DNA of 53,357 bases from JAWVEV01 sp033856535 (GTDB taxonomy: Bacteria > Actinomycetota > Thermoleophilia > Miltoncostaeales > Miltoncostaeaceae): assembly GCA_033856535.1 (NCBI GenBank), contig JAWVEV010000014.1, forward strand, positions 1 through 53,357, written 5' to 3'. The position numbers and the translations under genes are program-made. The notes beneath the pieces are model-generated. The model saw only the letters and a list, made by a program, of their open reading frames with translations. It did not search any database and was not told where the DNA came from. This document shows, piece after piece, positions 7,487-18,915 of the stretch. The first letter of the stretch is position 1. Every line of letters starts with the position of its first letter.

Positions 7487-9289
7487 TCACCGGAGCTGGG
7501 CGGCGATCGTCCTCGCGTAGACGCGCATGCCGGTCTGGGTGGTGTGCGCGCCGTCGACCACCAGGCCGGAACCGCCCGAGGCGCCGTACCAGTCGGCGAC
7601 GCGGACGTTCTTGAAGCGCTTCGCCTCGCTGCGCAGCAGGTCGTTGACCGAGTCCTGCCACTCGAGCGGCACCCGGACGGTGACCAGGACGATCCGCGGG
7701 TGCTTTGAGATGTCCTTCAGCAGCTCGTGGATGTCCGAGTACTTGATGTAGCCGTTGGTCCCCAGGTGGATCACGACCATCGTGTCCTTGGACATCCGGC
7801 GCAGGCGGGTGCGGATGACGTCGGCGCCCTCCGGGAACTGGCGCGCCACGCGGGCGTCGATGACGCCGCGCTTGCCGATCGCCCGGCGCAGCGCCTGCGA
7901 GGCGCCGAGCATCACCGAGTCGCCCACCAGCAGGACGGGCCGGCGCCGCGCCGCCCGGGCCTCCTCCTGGGGGGTGGGCGGGTCGGGGTCGACGATCGGC
8001 GCCGTCTGGGCCGCCGAGGCGACGCCGGTCAGGCCGGGCACGTTCGGGGCGGTCCGCGGCAGGAGTGCCACGAGCAGCACCAGGGCGACGAAGGCCGCCG
8101 CGATGCCCGACTCGGTCGCCACCCGCACCCGCTTGTCCATCTTCCCGCGCCAGCGGCCGATCGCCTCCCAGCTGCCCTTCAGGCCGGCGCGCCGGATCGG
8201 GGTCTCGACGTACTTGTAGGAGAGCGCGGCGGCGCCGACCGTCAGGGCCAGGCGCAGCAGGACGAGCGGCGGGCCGTCGAGCGGGATGTCCACGTCGGGG
8301 CGCGTGAGCATCACGACCGGCCAGTGCCACAGGTAGATGCCGTAGCTGCGAAGGCCGATCCAGACCATGACCGGGTTGCCGATCGCCTTGCCGAGACGTG
8401 AGGCCGGGTGGGCGGCCACGGCGATGAGGCCGGCGGTGGCGACGGCCATGGCCAGCAGCCCACCGCGGTAGAGCCGCTCGTCCAGGTCGCCCAGGGTCAG
8501 CAGACCGAACGCCACCGCGGCCAGGCAGGCCACGCCGGCGCCGTCGAGGATCGCCCGGGCGTGCGTGCTCGCCTCCGATGCCTTTCGCGCCGCGGGCCAG
8601 ACCAGCGCCAGCAGCACGCCGGCCAGCAGCCCGACCGCGCGCGTGTCGGTGCCGTAGTAGATCCGCGAGGGGTCGGCGTAGGGCTCCCACAGGACCCAGG
8701 CCAGGAACGTCGATCCCGCGATCGCCACGACCACGGCGATGAGCAGGTACCTCAGCCGCACGAACAGCAGGCTCAGCGCCAGCAGCGGCGGCCACACGAT
8801 GTAGAACTGCTCCTCAACCGCCAGCGACCAGAGGTGCTGCAGCACCGACGGCCGGCCGAACTGCTCGAAGTACGGCACGTTGGCGAACGCGAAGTACCAG
8901 TTGGCGACATAGCCGAGCGACGCCAGCACGGCGCCGCGCAGGCGGCCGACCTCGCCCGGATGGATGATCACCATCGCGGCCAGGACCACGATCAGCATCA
9001 GGAAGAGCGCCGGCAGGAGGCGCAGCGCGCGCCGCGTCCAGAAGCGCTTCAGGTCGATCCGGCCCTTCGCCTCGCGCTCGGCGAGCAGCAGCGAGGTGAT
9101 CAGGAAGCCGCTGATCACGAAGAAGACATCGACGCCCAGGAAGCCCCCGGGGAGCCAGCCCGCCCCGAGGTGGTAGGCGATGACCGCGGCGACCGCGACG
9201 GCCCGCAGGCCATCCACGCCGGGCATGTAGCGCAGCCTCGGCGTGGCCCCCTCCGCGGCGCGCGGGAGGCTGGGTACCCGTCTCCGCAC
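7487..9289 (-). CDS. Membrane O-acyltransferase (acyltransferase 3) fused to an SGNH domain
   Basis: 600 residues. The N-terminal about 370 residues are an acyltransferase-3 domain with about ten membrane segments; the opening GVDGLRAVAVAAVIAYHLG holds the conserved Arg and His, and FLGVDVFFVISGFLI follows. After a Pro/Ala-rich linker, the C-terminal domain is an SGNH hydrolase with GDS at 456-458 (Ser458), GTNG, and DGAH (Asp579, His582). This fusion, as in OatA and related proteins, O-acetylates extracellular polysaccharide or peptidoglycan: the membrane domain moves the acyl group across and the SGNH domain transfers it. The target is unknown. GTG 9289 is the first usable start, with GGAGAA upstream. 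It is a single gene, convergent with prpC. Confidence 0.88.
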   Translation of the reverse strand: MRRRVPSLPRAAEGATPRLRYMPGVDGLRAVAVAAVIAYHLGAGWLPGGFLGVDVFFVISGFLITSLLLAEREAKGRIDLKRFWTRRALRLLPALFLMLIVVLAAMVIIHPGEVGRLRGAVLASLGYVANWYFAFANVPYFEQFGRPSVLQHLWSLAVEEQFYIVWPPLLALSLLFVRLRYLLIAVVVAIAGSTFLAWVLWEPYADPSRIYYGTDTRAVGLLAGVLLALVWPAARKASEASTHARAILDGAGVACLAAVAFGLLTLGDLDERLYRGGLLAMAVATAGLIAVAAHPASRLGKAIGNPVMVWIGLRSYGIYLWHWPVVMLTRPDVDIPLDGPPLVLLRLALTVGAAALSYKYVETPIRRAGLKGSWEAIGRWRGKMDKRVRVATESGIAAAFVALVLLVALLPRTAPNVPGLTGVASAAQTAPIVDPDPPTPQEEARAARRRPVLLVGDSVMLGASQALRRAIGKRGVIDARVARQFPEGADVIRTRLRRMSKDTMVVIHLGTNGYIKYSDIHELLKDISKHPRIVLVTVRVPLEWQDSVNDLLRSEAKRFKNVRVADWYGASGGSGLVVDGAHTTQTGMRVYARTIAAQLR

Positions 9290-9520
9290 CCGACCGATTC
9301 TCCGCCTGCGCCGGGGGTCGATTCAACCCGGTACCCGGCGGAAATCGAGCTCCCGCAACATCCCGACCAGGGATTCGCCCAAGGACTCCCACAGGGGCAA
9401 TCGCCGTTCCGGCCGCGCCAGCGCGTGCGCAACGCGCGTCTCCGCCGGCCGGCCCGGTCGCTCCGCCCGCGCGCGAGCCGGGCGGCGTAACGATCGCGTC
9501 CGCCCGGGGACCCAGCCGAC

Positions 9521-10216
9521 ATGAGAACGCCGAGATCCTCCACCCTCGCCCGAGCCCTGCTCCTGCTCGCCGGCGCCCTGCTGCTGCTCACCCCACCCGC
9601 CGGCGCGGCGCCCCCGGACCGCGCTGACGGGCTCGACATCTACGAGCGCGACGTCTTCGAGATCGTGGGCTCGACGCTGAGGAACCCGACGGAGGCCACG
9701 GACGCCGTCGCCGGCCTCTACAACGTCGCCGGCGTCCGCCTCGAGGCGCCCGACGGCACGCCCGTGACCTGGGGCTCCTGGTCCGCGGCCTCCGCCGAGT
9801 CCACCGCGCGGACCGTGGGCGGCGCCACCGAGGCCCGGATCCAGCTCACCGGGCTCGTCCCCGGAGGCCTGTACTCCATCTTCTGGGGAACGCTGCAGCC
9901 GGACTCCGAGCAGCCGCTGTGCCCCGGGGTGGAGCGGACCCTGCCGCTGGACGCCTTCCCCAGGGCACGCGCGGGAGCGCCGGCTCCGAACGCCTTCGTG
10001 GCCGGCGCGAACGGCACCGCGAGCTACACCGGCCGCGCGGACGCCCGGCTCCTCGACGCCGGCCAGGTCTTCGTCTCGGTGGTGTTCCACGCCGCGGGCC
10101 GCACCGCGTACCCGTTCCCGAACCTCGGCGAGCTCCTCACCCACGAGGGCGCGGAGTGCAGGAGCAGCTTCGGGGAGGACACCATGCGGCAGCTGCTCAT
10201 CCTGCAGAAGTGGTGA
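9521..10216 (+). CDS. Secreted protein of unknown function
   Basis: 231 residues. A classic signal peptide opens it: basic start, hydrophobic core LALLLLAGALLLLTP-like, then the cleavage-like PAGAA (about residues 25-29). The mature part is rich in Gly, Thr and aromatic residues with alternating hydrophobics, suggesting a beta-sheet domain (for example GGLYSIFWGTL, FVAGANGTASYTGRAD, GQVFVSVVFHAAG). It has one cysteine pair candidate (LCPGVE and AECRSS). I do not recognise the family. It stands alone and ends just before a strong hairpin. Confidence 0.7.
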   Translation: MRTPRSSTLARALLLLAGALLLLTPPAGAAPPDRADGLDIYERDVFEIVGSTLRNPTEATDAVAGLYNVAGVRLEAPDGTPVTWGSWSAASAESTARTVGGATEARIQLTGLVPGGLYSIFWGTLQPDSEQPLCPGVERTLPLDAFPRARAGAPAPNAFVAGANGTASYTGRADARLLDAGQVFVSVVFHAAGRTAYPFPNLGELLTHEGAECRSSFGEDTMRQLLILQKW

Positions 10217-10230
10217 GCCGGCGGATGCGG

Positions 10231-10268
10231 TGAGGGGTCTGACGGCGGCGCCGTCGTCAGACCCCTCA
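10231..10268. terminator. Perfect inverted repeat between convergent genes, bidirectional terminator
   Basis: Perfect 14-bp arms (TGAGGGGTCTGACG at 10231-10244 and its complement at 10255-10268) enclose a ten-base loop that is itself GC-rich and palindromic. It lies exactly between two convergent genes (ends at 10216 and 10287). There is no T-tract on either side, so it would act as a GC-rich hairpin terminator or as 3'-end protection. Confidence 0.75.
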
Positions 10269-10286
10269 CGCGATCCCGGCCATCCC

Positions 10287-10709
10287 CTACCCGTGCTGGC
10301 GCTGGACCTCTGCGCGCAGCCGGTCCTCCTGCTCCCGCACCTCGTCGGTGTAGGCCTCGCCGAAATCCTCGGCCTCGGCCACCTGACGGATCTCGATCTC
10401 CGCGCCGCCGTCGAACGGGGCCCGCTTGACCCACTCGACGCACTCCTCGAGCGACCGCGCCTGGAGGAGCCAGAAGCCGGCGACCAGCTCCTTGGCCTCG
10501 GTGAACGGGCCGTCGATGACGGTCCGGCGGGAGCCGTCGAAGCGCACGCGCGCGCCACGGCTGCTCGGATGGAGGCCCTCGCCCGCCAGCATGACGCCGG
10601 CCTTGACCAGCTCCTCGTTGTAGCGCCCCATCTCGGCCAGCTGGGCCTCGGTCGGCATGCCGCCGGCCTCGGACTCCGGGCTCGCCTTGACGATCACCAT
10701 GAACCGCAT
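10287..10709 (-). CDS. YCII/DGPF-domain protein
   Basis: 140 residues, a ferredoxin-like-fold YCII-related domain with the family signature VIDGPFTEAKELVAGFWLLQ (about residues 64-83). Such proteins are common in actinobacteria, often beside ECF sigma factors, and their biochemical role is not established. The ATG is preceded by AGGAGG at six bases. The 66 bases around the start and upstream are nearly repeated at the left edge of the window, which suggests a recently duplicated paralogue there. It ends 19 bases from the bidirectional hairpin. Confidence 0.88.
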   Translation of the reverse strand: MRFMVIVKASPESEAGGMPTEAQLAEMGRYNEELVKAGVMLAGEGLHPSSRGARVRFDGSRRTVIDGPFTEAKELVAGFWLLQARSLEECVEWVKRAPFDGGAEIEIRQVAEAEDFGEAYTDEVREQEDRLRAEVQRQHG

Positions 10710-10768
10710 CTCGCTCCTCCTCGGGTGAGGGCCGGCCGTTCCGGCCCGTCACCCGGGCGACGAACGGG
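10703..10768 (-). repeat. Leader repeat, copy 2 (hairpin, Shine-Dalgarno and start codon)
   Basis: Matches bases 1-67. In minus-strand orientation it holds a hairpin (arms at 10741-10747 and 10729-10735, five-base loop), then AGGAGG and the ATG of the YCII gene. The hairpin would form just upstream of the ribosome binding site in the mRNA. Similarity fades beyond about 10768. Confidence 0.8.
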
Positions 10769-10889
10769 AGACGCGGGAATCGACACGGGCGCGACACGAA
10801 CCTCGCGCTCGTGTCGGGGAGCTACCGCGCCACCACCCGAAGGGGCCGGTTCCTCGGCACGCTCACGTCCGCGCGCCGCTCTCGCGGCG

Positions 10890-13274
<2,385 letters not shown>

Positions 13275-13366
13275 GGTCTCGGGCAGCTCCTGGGCGCGGG
13301 TGACGACGCCGCCGGCAGAGCGGCCGGGCGTCGCGGAGATCGTGCCACAGGCCCCGCGCCGGCCGG

Positions 13367-14035
13367 TCAGCGGCCGGGCCGCTCCCCGTGCCGCACGAGG
13401 GTCACGATGCGGACGAGCGACGGCCGGGCCGGCGTCGAGCCGAAGCCGAAGCGCACCGGCGGGTCGACCGGCGCGACCGGGCCCTGATCGGCCCCCTCCC
13501 AGCGCACCTCCCCGCCGGCGATCCGCCGGAGGTCGAGCGCCGCGTAGAACTCGCGCCGGCCGCCGCCGGCCGTGCCGCTGGTGCGCACGCCGGGAAGCGC
13601 GAGCCGCGCGACCGGGCCGACGGCGCGAACCCACGGGATCCGTGTGGCCAGCCCCCGAGGGACCAGGCGCAGCACGACGCCGACGAGCGGCCGGCGGCCG
13701 GCCGTGAAGCTCAGCGCCAGCGGGCCGGCGTCGACGCGCCAATCGGCGCCGCGCACCGCCACGTCGAACGGCACCACGCGGACCTCGTCGAAGGCGTACG
13801 TGCCGGCGACGTAACCCGCGACCTCGTCGGTCGGTGCGAGCAACAGGCGATGTCCGTCGGCGCGCTCGACCATGACGTCGGCGAACGCCCCGAGCGGGGA
13901 CCGCGGCCAGCAGCCGACGACGGCGCGGAGGCCGGCGGCGGTCCCGAGGCCGGCGATCCAGCCGTCGAAGCGGTCGACGGCCCCCGCGCGCCTGGGCGCG
14001 CGGGGGCTATCGAGGGGAGAGCTCGGTCTCTTCAC
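13367..14035 (-). CDS. Conserved hypothetical protein
   Basis: 222 residues with no signal peptide or clear membrane segment. Visible features are a Trp-containing N-terminal region (DRFDGWIAGLGTAAG), many short hydrophobic strands and an Arg/Pro-rich end. The composition suggests a soluble beta-rich protein. I do not recognise a domain. Its start faces the DUF4232-like gene on the other strand, 113 bases away, so they may share a promoter region. It is immediately upstream of the UvrA-like gene (92 bases between) on the same strand. Confidence 0.6.
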   Translation of the reverse strand: MKRPSSPLDSPRAPRRAGAVDRFDGWIAGLGTAAGLRAVVGCWPRSPLGAFADVMVERADGHRLLLAPTDEVAGYVAGTYAFDEVRVVPFDVAVRGADWRVDAGPLALSFTAGRRPLVGVVLRLVPRGLATRIPWVRAVGPVARLALPGVRTSGTAGGGRREFYAALDLRRIAGGEVRWEGADQGPVAPVDPPVRFGFGSTPARPSLVRIVTLVRHGERPGR

Positions 14036-14148
14036 GCCCCGGAAGAGATACCCGGATGGGACGTCACCCTGCTTTCACCGGGGGTGATCGGCGCGGTCCT
14101 ACCATCGGCCTTCGGACCATCCAGGGCTTCGACGGAGGTGTGCTGAGC

Positions 14149-14682
14149 ATGGGAAACGCGATTCGCCATTCACTTCGCGCGGGCGCCGCGGCCGCGCTCG
14201 GCGCCTCGGCCCTCTGGGCCCTGGCCGCCGGACCCGCCAGCGGAGCGAGCGCGGCACCGACCCCGGCGTGCACGACCGCGCACCTCGTGCTCTGGCTGAA
14301 CACCGCCGAGGGCGGCGGCGCGGCCGGGACCTCCTACCACCAGCTCACCTTCACCAACCTCGGCCCCGCGTGCCGCCTCGCCGGGTACCCCGGCGTCTCG
14401 GCGGTCGACCTGGCCGGCCATCAGGTCGGGCGGGCCGCCGCCCGTGACCGGGGCACCTCGGCGCACGCGGTGGTGCTCAAGCGTGGAGCGAGCGCCGTCG
14501 CGACGCTCGGGATCGGCACGGCGGCGAACTACCCCGCGAGCACCTGCCGCCCGGTGACCGCCGCCGGCCTGCGGGTGTACCCGCCGAACCAGCGCGCCTC
14601 GAAGGTCGTCCCCTTCCCCTTCTCGAGCTGCTCGCGGACGGGCCCGACCATCCTCACCGTGCGGCCGGTGGCCTCGCAGTAG
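14149..14682 (+). CDS. Secreted DUF4232-like protein
   Basis: About 177 residues. A signal peptide (residues about 1-35: basic start, Ala-rich core, ASGASAAP cleavage region) precedes one domain with features of DUF4232: CTTAHLVLWL at its beginning, TSYHQLTFTNLGPACRLAGYPGVSAVD in the middle, and a late cysteine pair (ASTCRP, FSSCSR). Related proteins are secreted or lipid-anchored in actinobacteria and have no known function. I start at ATG 14149 because GGAGG lies at 14134-14138, ten bases upstream; the open frame extends 31 codons further without support. Its stop almost touches the convergent gene ending at 14686. Confidence 0.75.
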   Translation: MGNAIRHSLRAGAAAALGASALWALAAGPASGASAAPTPACTTAHLVLWLNTAEGGGAAGTSYHQLTFTNLGPACRLAGYPGVSAVDLAGHQVGRAAARDRGTSAHAVVLKRGASAVATLGIGTAANYPASTCRPVTAAGLRVYPPNQRASKVVPFPFSSCSRTGPTILTVRPVASQ

Positions 14683-14685
14683 CCC

Positions 14686-16815
14686 TCAGCCCACCCGGAT
14701 CGGAGCGGCGCCGGGGGTCCGCACCTCGACGCCGCCGATCCGGAGCGAGACGCGCTTGGGATCCCCCGGGGCGATGCTCCTCGCCGGCCGGTCGGTCTCC
14801 AGGCGCAGCTCGCTCGTGCCGGGAGGAGCCGTGACGCGGAACGAGATCGCCCTCAGGTCGTCGACGCGGCGCTCCAGCAGCAGCCGGTCGCCGCTCCAGA
14901 CGCGGACGGTCCGCAGCCCGTTGAAGCTGTCCAGCCGCGCGTCCAGGGCCACCGCGCGCGGCCGGCTCGTCGAGTTGACCAGGGCGATGGTCCCCGACTC
15001 GCCCACGAGCCACTGCTCGAAGCGCCCGCCGGGAACCGCCTCGGGGTCGTCGAACCCGGCGCCCGGAACCGCGACCACCGGCGCCGGCGCGGCCAGGACC
15101 TCGTAGAGCAGGCCCCCGCCCCGCCGGCCGATGAGGCGGGCGCCGGCGGCCGGCCGCGGGAAGACGCCGTGGAAGTACAGCCCCCGGTGGATCACCGCGT
15201 ACCGCACGCCGAGCGCCGCCAGCGTCCGCGGCACCCAGGGGTCGGACGGATCCGAGAGCCGCCCGGCGAAGCTCGCGCCGGCCGTCCGGGGCTTGCCGCC
15301 GTTCATCAGCGGCCGCCCCGCTGCCCGGGTGTTGAAGATGTAGGTCAGGTGCTCGGTGCTGGCCGGCTTCGCGATCGGGTACTCCACCCGCGCGCCGGGC
15401 GGCTGCGCGGCGAGGAGCCGGTAGACCGGCGGCGGCGTCGCGGCGAACGTCAGCGACGTCACGCTGAGGTCGAGGGCGACCAGGGCCGCCAACGCCGCGC
15501 CGGCGACCGGGACCACCCGAGCCGGGACCCGGCGCAGCAGGCAGGCCACCGCGATCGCGGCGAGCACCACCATGCCGAGATCGACCACCGTGAAGAGGCG
15601 GGCGTACACGCGCCAGGGGTCGAAGACCTGCGAGATGAGCGAGGAGGGCGCCGGGATCGCCAGCCCGAGCGGCGAGATCTGCTTCGGCAGCGAGACCAGC
15701 CCGCCGAGCACGATCATCGCGACCGCGAAGGCCGCGATGCGTGCGCGCCCCGGATCGACCCGTCGCCGCCTCACCGCCACCACCGCCCCGATCGCGGCGA
15801 GGGCGATCACCACCGCGCCGAGGTAGAGCGACGTCTCGCCGGGGTTGCTGCCGTGGAGGCGGTCGGCCAGGAACGGCTCGGTCCAGTCGCCGAACAGCAC
15901 GCTGCGATGGGTGGGCACCACCCACTCGAACCAGCGCGAGCCGTAGGTGAAGAGGTCCCCCGGATCGCGCGTGCCGACCAGCGCCGTGTCGATGTCGGAC
16001 CCGCGCGCGAGCAGCCAGATGCCCTGCGGCACGAGCACGCCGACCACGACGCCCAGCACGAGCGCGCCCCGGGCGGCCGCCCGGCGCAGCGCGCGCCGGC
16101 TGCGCCCGTGAACCGCCGACCCCACGTCGACGGCGAGGAAGGCGACGACGATGACGCCGAGGAACAGCGCGAAGTACGTGTGCGTGTACGCCGCGAGCGC
16201 CGCGGCGCCGGCGAGCAGGAGCCAGGCGCGCCGGCCCGCGCCCTCGCGAATCGCGATCAGCGCGAGCACGACCAGCGGCAGCGACTCCATGTGCGTGAAG
16301 TGGACGTGGCCGGCCGCCCGCTCCATGTGCCACGGGCTGAAGCCGTAGGCCACGCCGGCGATCAGGCCGGCCCACCAGCTCCCCGTGAGCTTCCGGCAGA
16401 GGAAGTACGCGGCCAGGGGCGTCAGCACCAGGCCGAGCAGGATCATCAGGTTGTACGCGAGCACCGGATCGCCGGCCACGAGGCGGACCGCTTGGAGCGG
16501 GCCCTCGACGGCGACCTGCGGCAGCGAGGTCGCGCCGGGCAGGGCGAGCCCGAACGGGGCGTTCTCCTCCGGTGTCCGCGCCGATGAGAGCGGACCCACG
16601 CCAAGGTCTGCGCGGTACTCGGTGAGCGCGATCTGGCCGGTGGAGTCGCCCGGGACCCCGTAGATCACCGCGGTCGGCTCGCGCGCCGTGGGCCAGGTGA
16701 GGACGACCGCCAGGACGAGGTAGATCGCGAGCGCCGCGAGCCAGTGCGCCCGGCCGCGCGCGCGGGACCGGATGTCGGTCGTCCGGGGCGGGAGGGCGCT
16801 CGCGGCGGAGGCCAC
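14686..16815 (-). CDS. Large polytopic membrane protein, glycosyltransferase-C-like
   Basis: About 709 residues. Roughly eleven hydrophobic segments fill the first 450 residues, starting with LAALAIYLVLAVVLTWPT; the C-terminal about 250 residues are soluble and beta-rich. The long loop after the first segment and the HMERAAGHVHFTHMES region recall GT-C-fold lipid-linked sugar transferases (PMT or YfhO type), but I cannot point to a proven catalytic motif. I start at GTG 16815, with GAAGG five bases upstream; a TTG at 16926 is in frame but adds an unlikely segment. It is divergent from another large membrane protein, and both sit beside a glycan-type cluster, which suggests cell-envelope glycan assembly. 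Confidence 0.65.
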   Translation of the reverse strand: MASAASALPPRTTDIRSRARGRAHWLAALAIYLVLAVVLTWPTAREPTAVIYGVPGDSTGQIALTEYRADLGVGPLSSARTPEENAPFGLALPGATSLPQVAVEGPLQAVRLVAGDPVLAYNLMILLGLVLTPLAAYFLCRKLTGSWWAGLIAGVAYGFSPWHMERAAGHVHFTHMESLPLVVLALIAIREGAGRRAWLLLAGAAALAAYTHTYFALFLGVIVVAFLAVDVGSAVHGRSRRALRRAAARGALVLGVVVGVLVPQGIWLLARGSDIDTALVGTRDPGDLFTYGSRWFEWVVPTHRSVLFGDWTEPFLADRLHGSNPGETSLYLGAVVIALAAIGAVVAVRRRRVDPGRARIAAFAVAMIVLGGLVSLPKQISPLGLAIPAPSSLISQVFDPWRVYARLFTVVDLGMVVLAAIAVACLLRRVPARVVPVAGAALAALVALDLSVTSLTFAATPPPVYRLLAAQPPGARVEYPIAKPASTEHLTYIFNTRAAGRPLMNGGKPRTAGASFAGRLSDPSDPWVPRTLAALGVRYAVIHRGLYFHGVFPRPAAGARLIGRRGGGLLYEVLAAPAPVVAVPGAGFDDPEAVPGGRFEQWLVGESGTIALVNSTSRPRAVALDARLDSFNGLRTVRVWSGDRLLLERRVDDLRAISFRVTAPPGTSELRLETDRPARSIAPGDPKRVSLRIGGVEVRTPGAAPIRVG

Positions 16816-16953
16816 GCGAGCCTTCGATCCCTCATGTCGAGGCGGCGCAGCCAACCGGCGGGACTGTACATACGGCCCCGCCGCCCCCGCGCGAGCGGCG
16901 GACGCATCGGGCGACGAGTGACCCAACTGACGTCCGCTAGGGTGCCCGTCGTT

Positions 16954-18894
16954 GTGACTCCGACACGACCCGATGCGGTGAGGCGCGCGCTCGGTGATCG
17001 CCTCCGGCGCGGGTCGGGGTCACTGCCGCGGCCCCCCGCCTGGCTCCTGCGCGCGGCGCCCTTCGCCGGCAGGTGGTGGATCTGGATCGCGACGCCGATC
17101 CTGGTGGCGGTCACCTGGCCCGTCGCCACGATGGACCCGATCGCGGGCCTGGATCCCTCGTGGCGGCTCGCGCTCCACATCGGCGCGCGTCAGGGCCTCG
17201 ACCCCGGCTCGGATCTGGTGTTCACCTACGGGCCGCTGGGCTATCTGTCGGTCCCGCTGCTCGCGTACTCGGCGACCGCGGCACAGGCGCTGCTGTTCAT
17301 GATCGTCCTGCAGAGCGCGCTCGTGGCGAGCATGCTCGTGGCCGCGCGCCGCTTCATGCCGCCGGTGCTCGCGATCATCGCGGCCTACCTCGTCGGCTGG
17401 CTGCTCGTCGACCGGATCGAGGCGGCGCTCGTGGTGGCCCTGCTGATCGGCGCCCTGGCGATCCAGGGCGCGATACGCGATCGCCTCGCCCCGTGGTTCC
17501 TGGCCGCCGGCGGCGTCGCCGCGACGATCCTCCTCCTGGTGAAGCTCAACGTCGGCCTCGGGTGCATCGTCATCGGGGCCGTCTCGGCGTGGTGGCTCCG
17601 TCCCGGCCGCTGGCGCGCCCTGGGCGTCTTCCTCGGCTCGGCCCTCGCCGCCCTGCTCGCGATCTGGGTCCTCGCCGGCTGGAGCCTGCGCGACATCGTC
17701 CCGTTCTTCGTCGGCAGCCTCGACTCGGTGACCGGTTACTCCGCGGCGATGTTCGTCGAGGAGGCGGGCCGCGACTGGGAGGTCCCCGCCTTCTGGGCGT
17801 TGATCACCGCCGTCGCCGTGCTGCTGATGAGCGAGCTGCCGCGGATCCCCCGGGCGCGCGGGGTCTCGCTGGCCGCCGTCATCGGCGTCTTCACCTTCCT
17901 CGAGTTCAAGCACGGGTTCGTCCGCCACGACATCCACGCCATCGGCGCCTTCGCGGCCTTCGCGGCCGTGCCGCTCGCCGTGGCCTGGACGGCCTGGCGC
18001 CGCGCCGCCGCGGCGATCCTCGTGGTCGGCGCCGTCGCCTTCACGGTGCAGTCCTGGCAGGTCCCGGGCCCCGCCCCCGACCGGCTGCTCTCGCCGGTCG
18101 CCCGCGTCGAGACCGCCGGCGAGCACCTGGGGTACCTCTTCTCGGGCTCGCGCCGGTCGGAGCGGCGCGACGAGGACGCCGAGCGCATGCGGGCCGGCTA
18201 CGGCGTGCCCGCGTCGATGCTCCGCGCGATCGGCCGCTCGCCGGTCCACGTCGATCCCGTCGAGGCCGGGGTCGTCTGGGCCTACGGCCTGCGCTGGGGG
18301 CCGATCCCGGTATTCCAGAGCTACGGGGCCTTCACGCCGCGGTTGGACGACCTGAACGCCGACCGCCTCGACTCCGGCGGCGCCCCCGGGTTCATCCTCC
18401 GCCGGCCCGGGCCCACCATCGACGGGCACCTCCACGAGCACGAGAGCCCGCGGTACCAGCTCGAGGTCATCTGCCGCTACCGGGAGGTGTCCGCGGAGAA
18501 CGGCTGGCAACTCCTGCGGCACACGGCGAGCCGGTGCGGAGCGCCGGTGGAGCTCCTCTCGGTCGTCGTCCGGCCCGGCGAGGCGACCCCGGTGCCCCAG
18601 CCCGGCGACGCCCCGGCGATCATCGTCGCGGAGATCCACCCGGCCGGCTCGCTCGCGGATCGCCTGCGGACGTCGCTCTACCGCCCCAACCGGCGCCCGT
18701 TCCTGAACGTGGACGGCCGGGTGACCGCGGTGGCCGAGCCGCTCCTGGGCCAGCCGCTGCTGCTGGCGACGCCCAAGGCGGTCTGGGGGACGCCCGGCTT
18801 CCCCGACCAGCTCACGGCGGGCTCGCTCGCGGTCACCGGGACCAGCCCGGGCCCGATCGGCATCACCTTTCTCGGCATCCCGGTCGCCGCCTGA
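16954..18894 (+). CDS. Large polytopic membrane protein, unknown
   Basis: About 646 residues with about ten hydrophobic segments in the first 390 residues (from WWIWIATPILVAVTWPVA) and a soluble C-terminal domain of about 250 residues. The segment LDPSWRLALHIGARQG before the second membrane helix and VFTYGPLGYLSVPLL look like conserved periplasmic loops. The overall layout mirrors the divergent neighbour, so the pair may do related work, such as transferring a lipid-linked sugar. The start is uncertain: GTG 16942, 16954 and 16978 are all possible; I chose 16954 because AGGGTG lies upstream at a usable distance. No domain is firmly recognised. Confidence 0.65.
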   Translation: MTPTRPDAVRRALGDRLRRGSGSLPRPPAWLLRAAPFAGRWWIWIATPILVAVTWPVATMDPIAGLDPSWRLALHIGARQGLDPGSDLVFTYGPLGYLSVPLLAYSATAAQALLFMIVLQSALVASMLVAARRFMPPVLAIIAAYLVGWLLVDRIEAALVVALLIGALAIQGAIRDRLAPWFLAAGGVAATILLLVKLNVGLGCIVIGAVSAWWLRPGRWRALGVFLGSALAALLAIWVLAGWSLRDIVPFFVGSLDSVTGYSAAMFVEEAGRDWEVPAFWALITAVAVLLMSELPRIPRARGVSLAAVIGVFTFLEFKHGFVRHDIHAIGAFAAFAAVPLAVAWTAWRRAAAAILVVGAVAFTVQSWQVPGPAPDRLLSPVARVETAGEHLGYLFSGSRRSERRDEDAERMRAGYGVPASMLRAIGRSPVHVDPVEAGVVWAYGLRWGPIPVFQSYGAFTPRLDDLNADRLDSGGAPGFILRRPGPTIDGHLHEHESPRYQLEVICRYREVSAENGWQLLRHTASRCGAPVELLSVVVRPGEATPVPQPGDAPAIIVAEIHPAGSLADRLRTSLYRPNRRPFLNVDGRVTAVAEPLLGQPLLLATPKAVWGTPGFPDQLTAGSLAVTGTSPGPIGITFLGIPVAA

Positions 18895-18915
18895 CCCGCC
18901 GGCGGCCCGCCGGCC

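Noticed and set aside
7427..7708. Open frame starting with an ATGA overlap at the prpC stop
   Set aside because: The overlap looks like a fourth prp gene, but after about 17 codons the frame is antisense to the SGNH domain gene and has no protein-like character.
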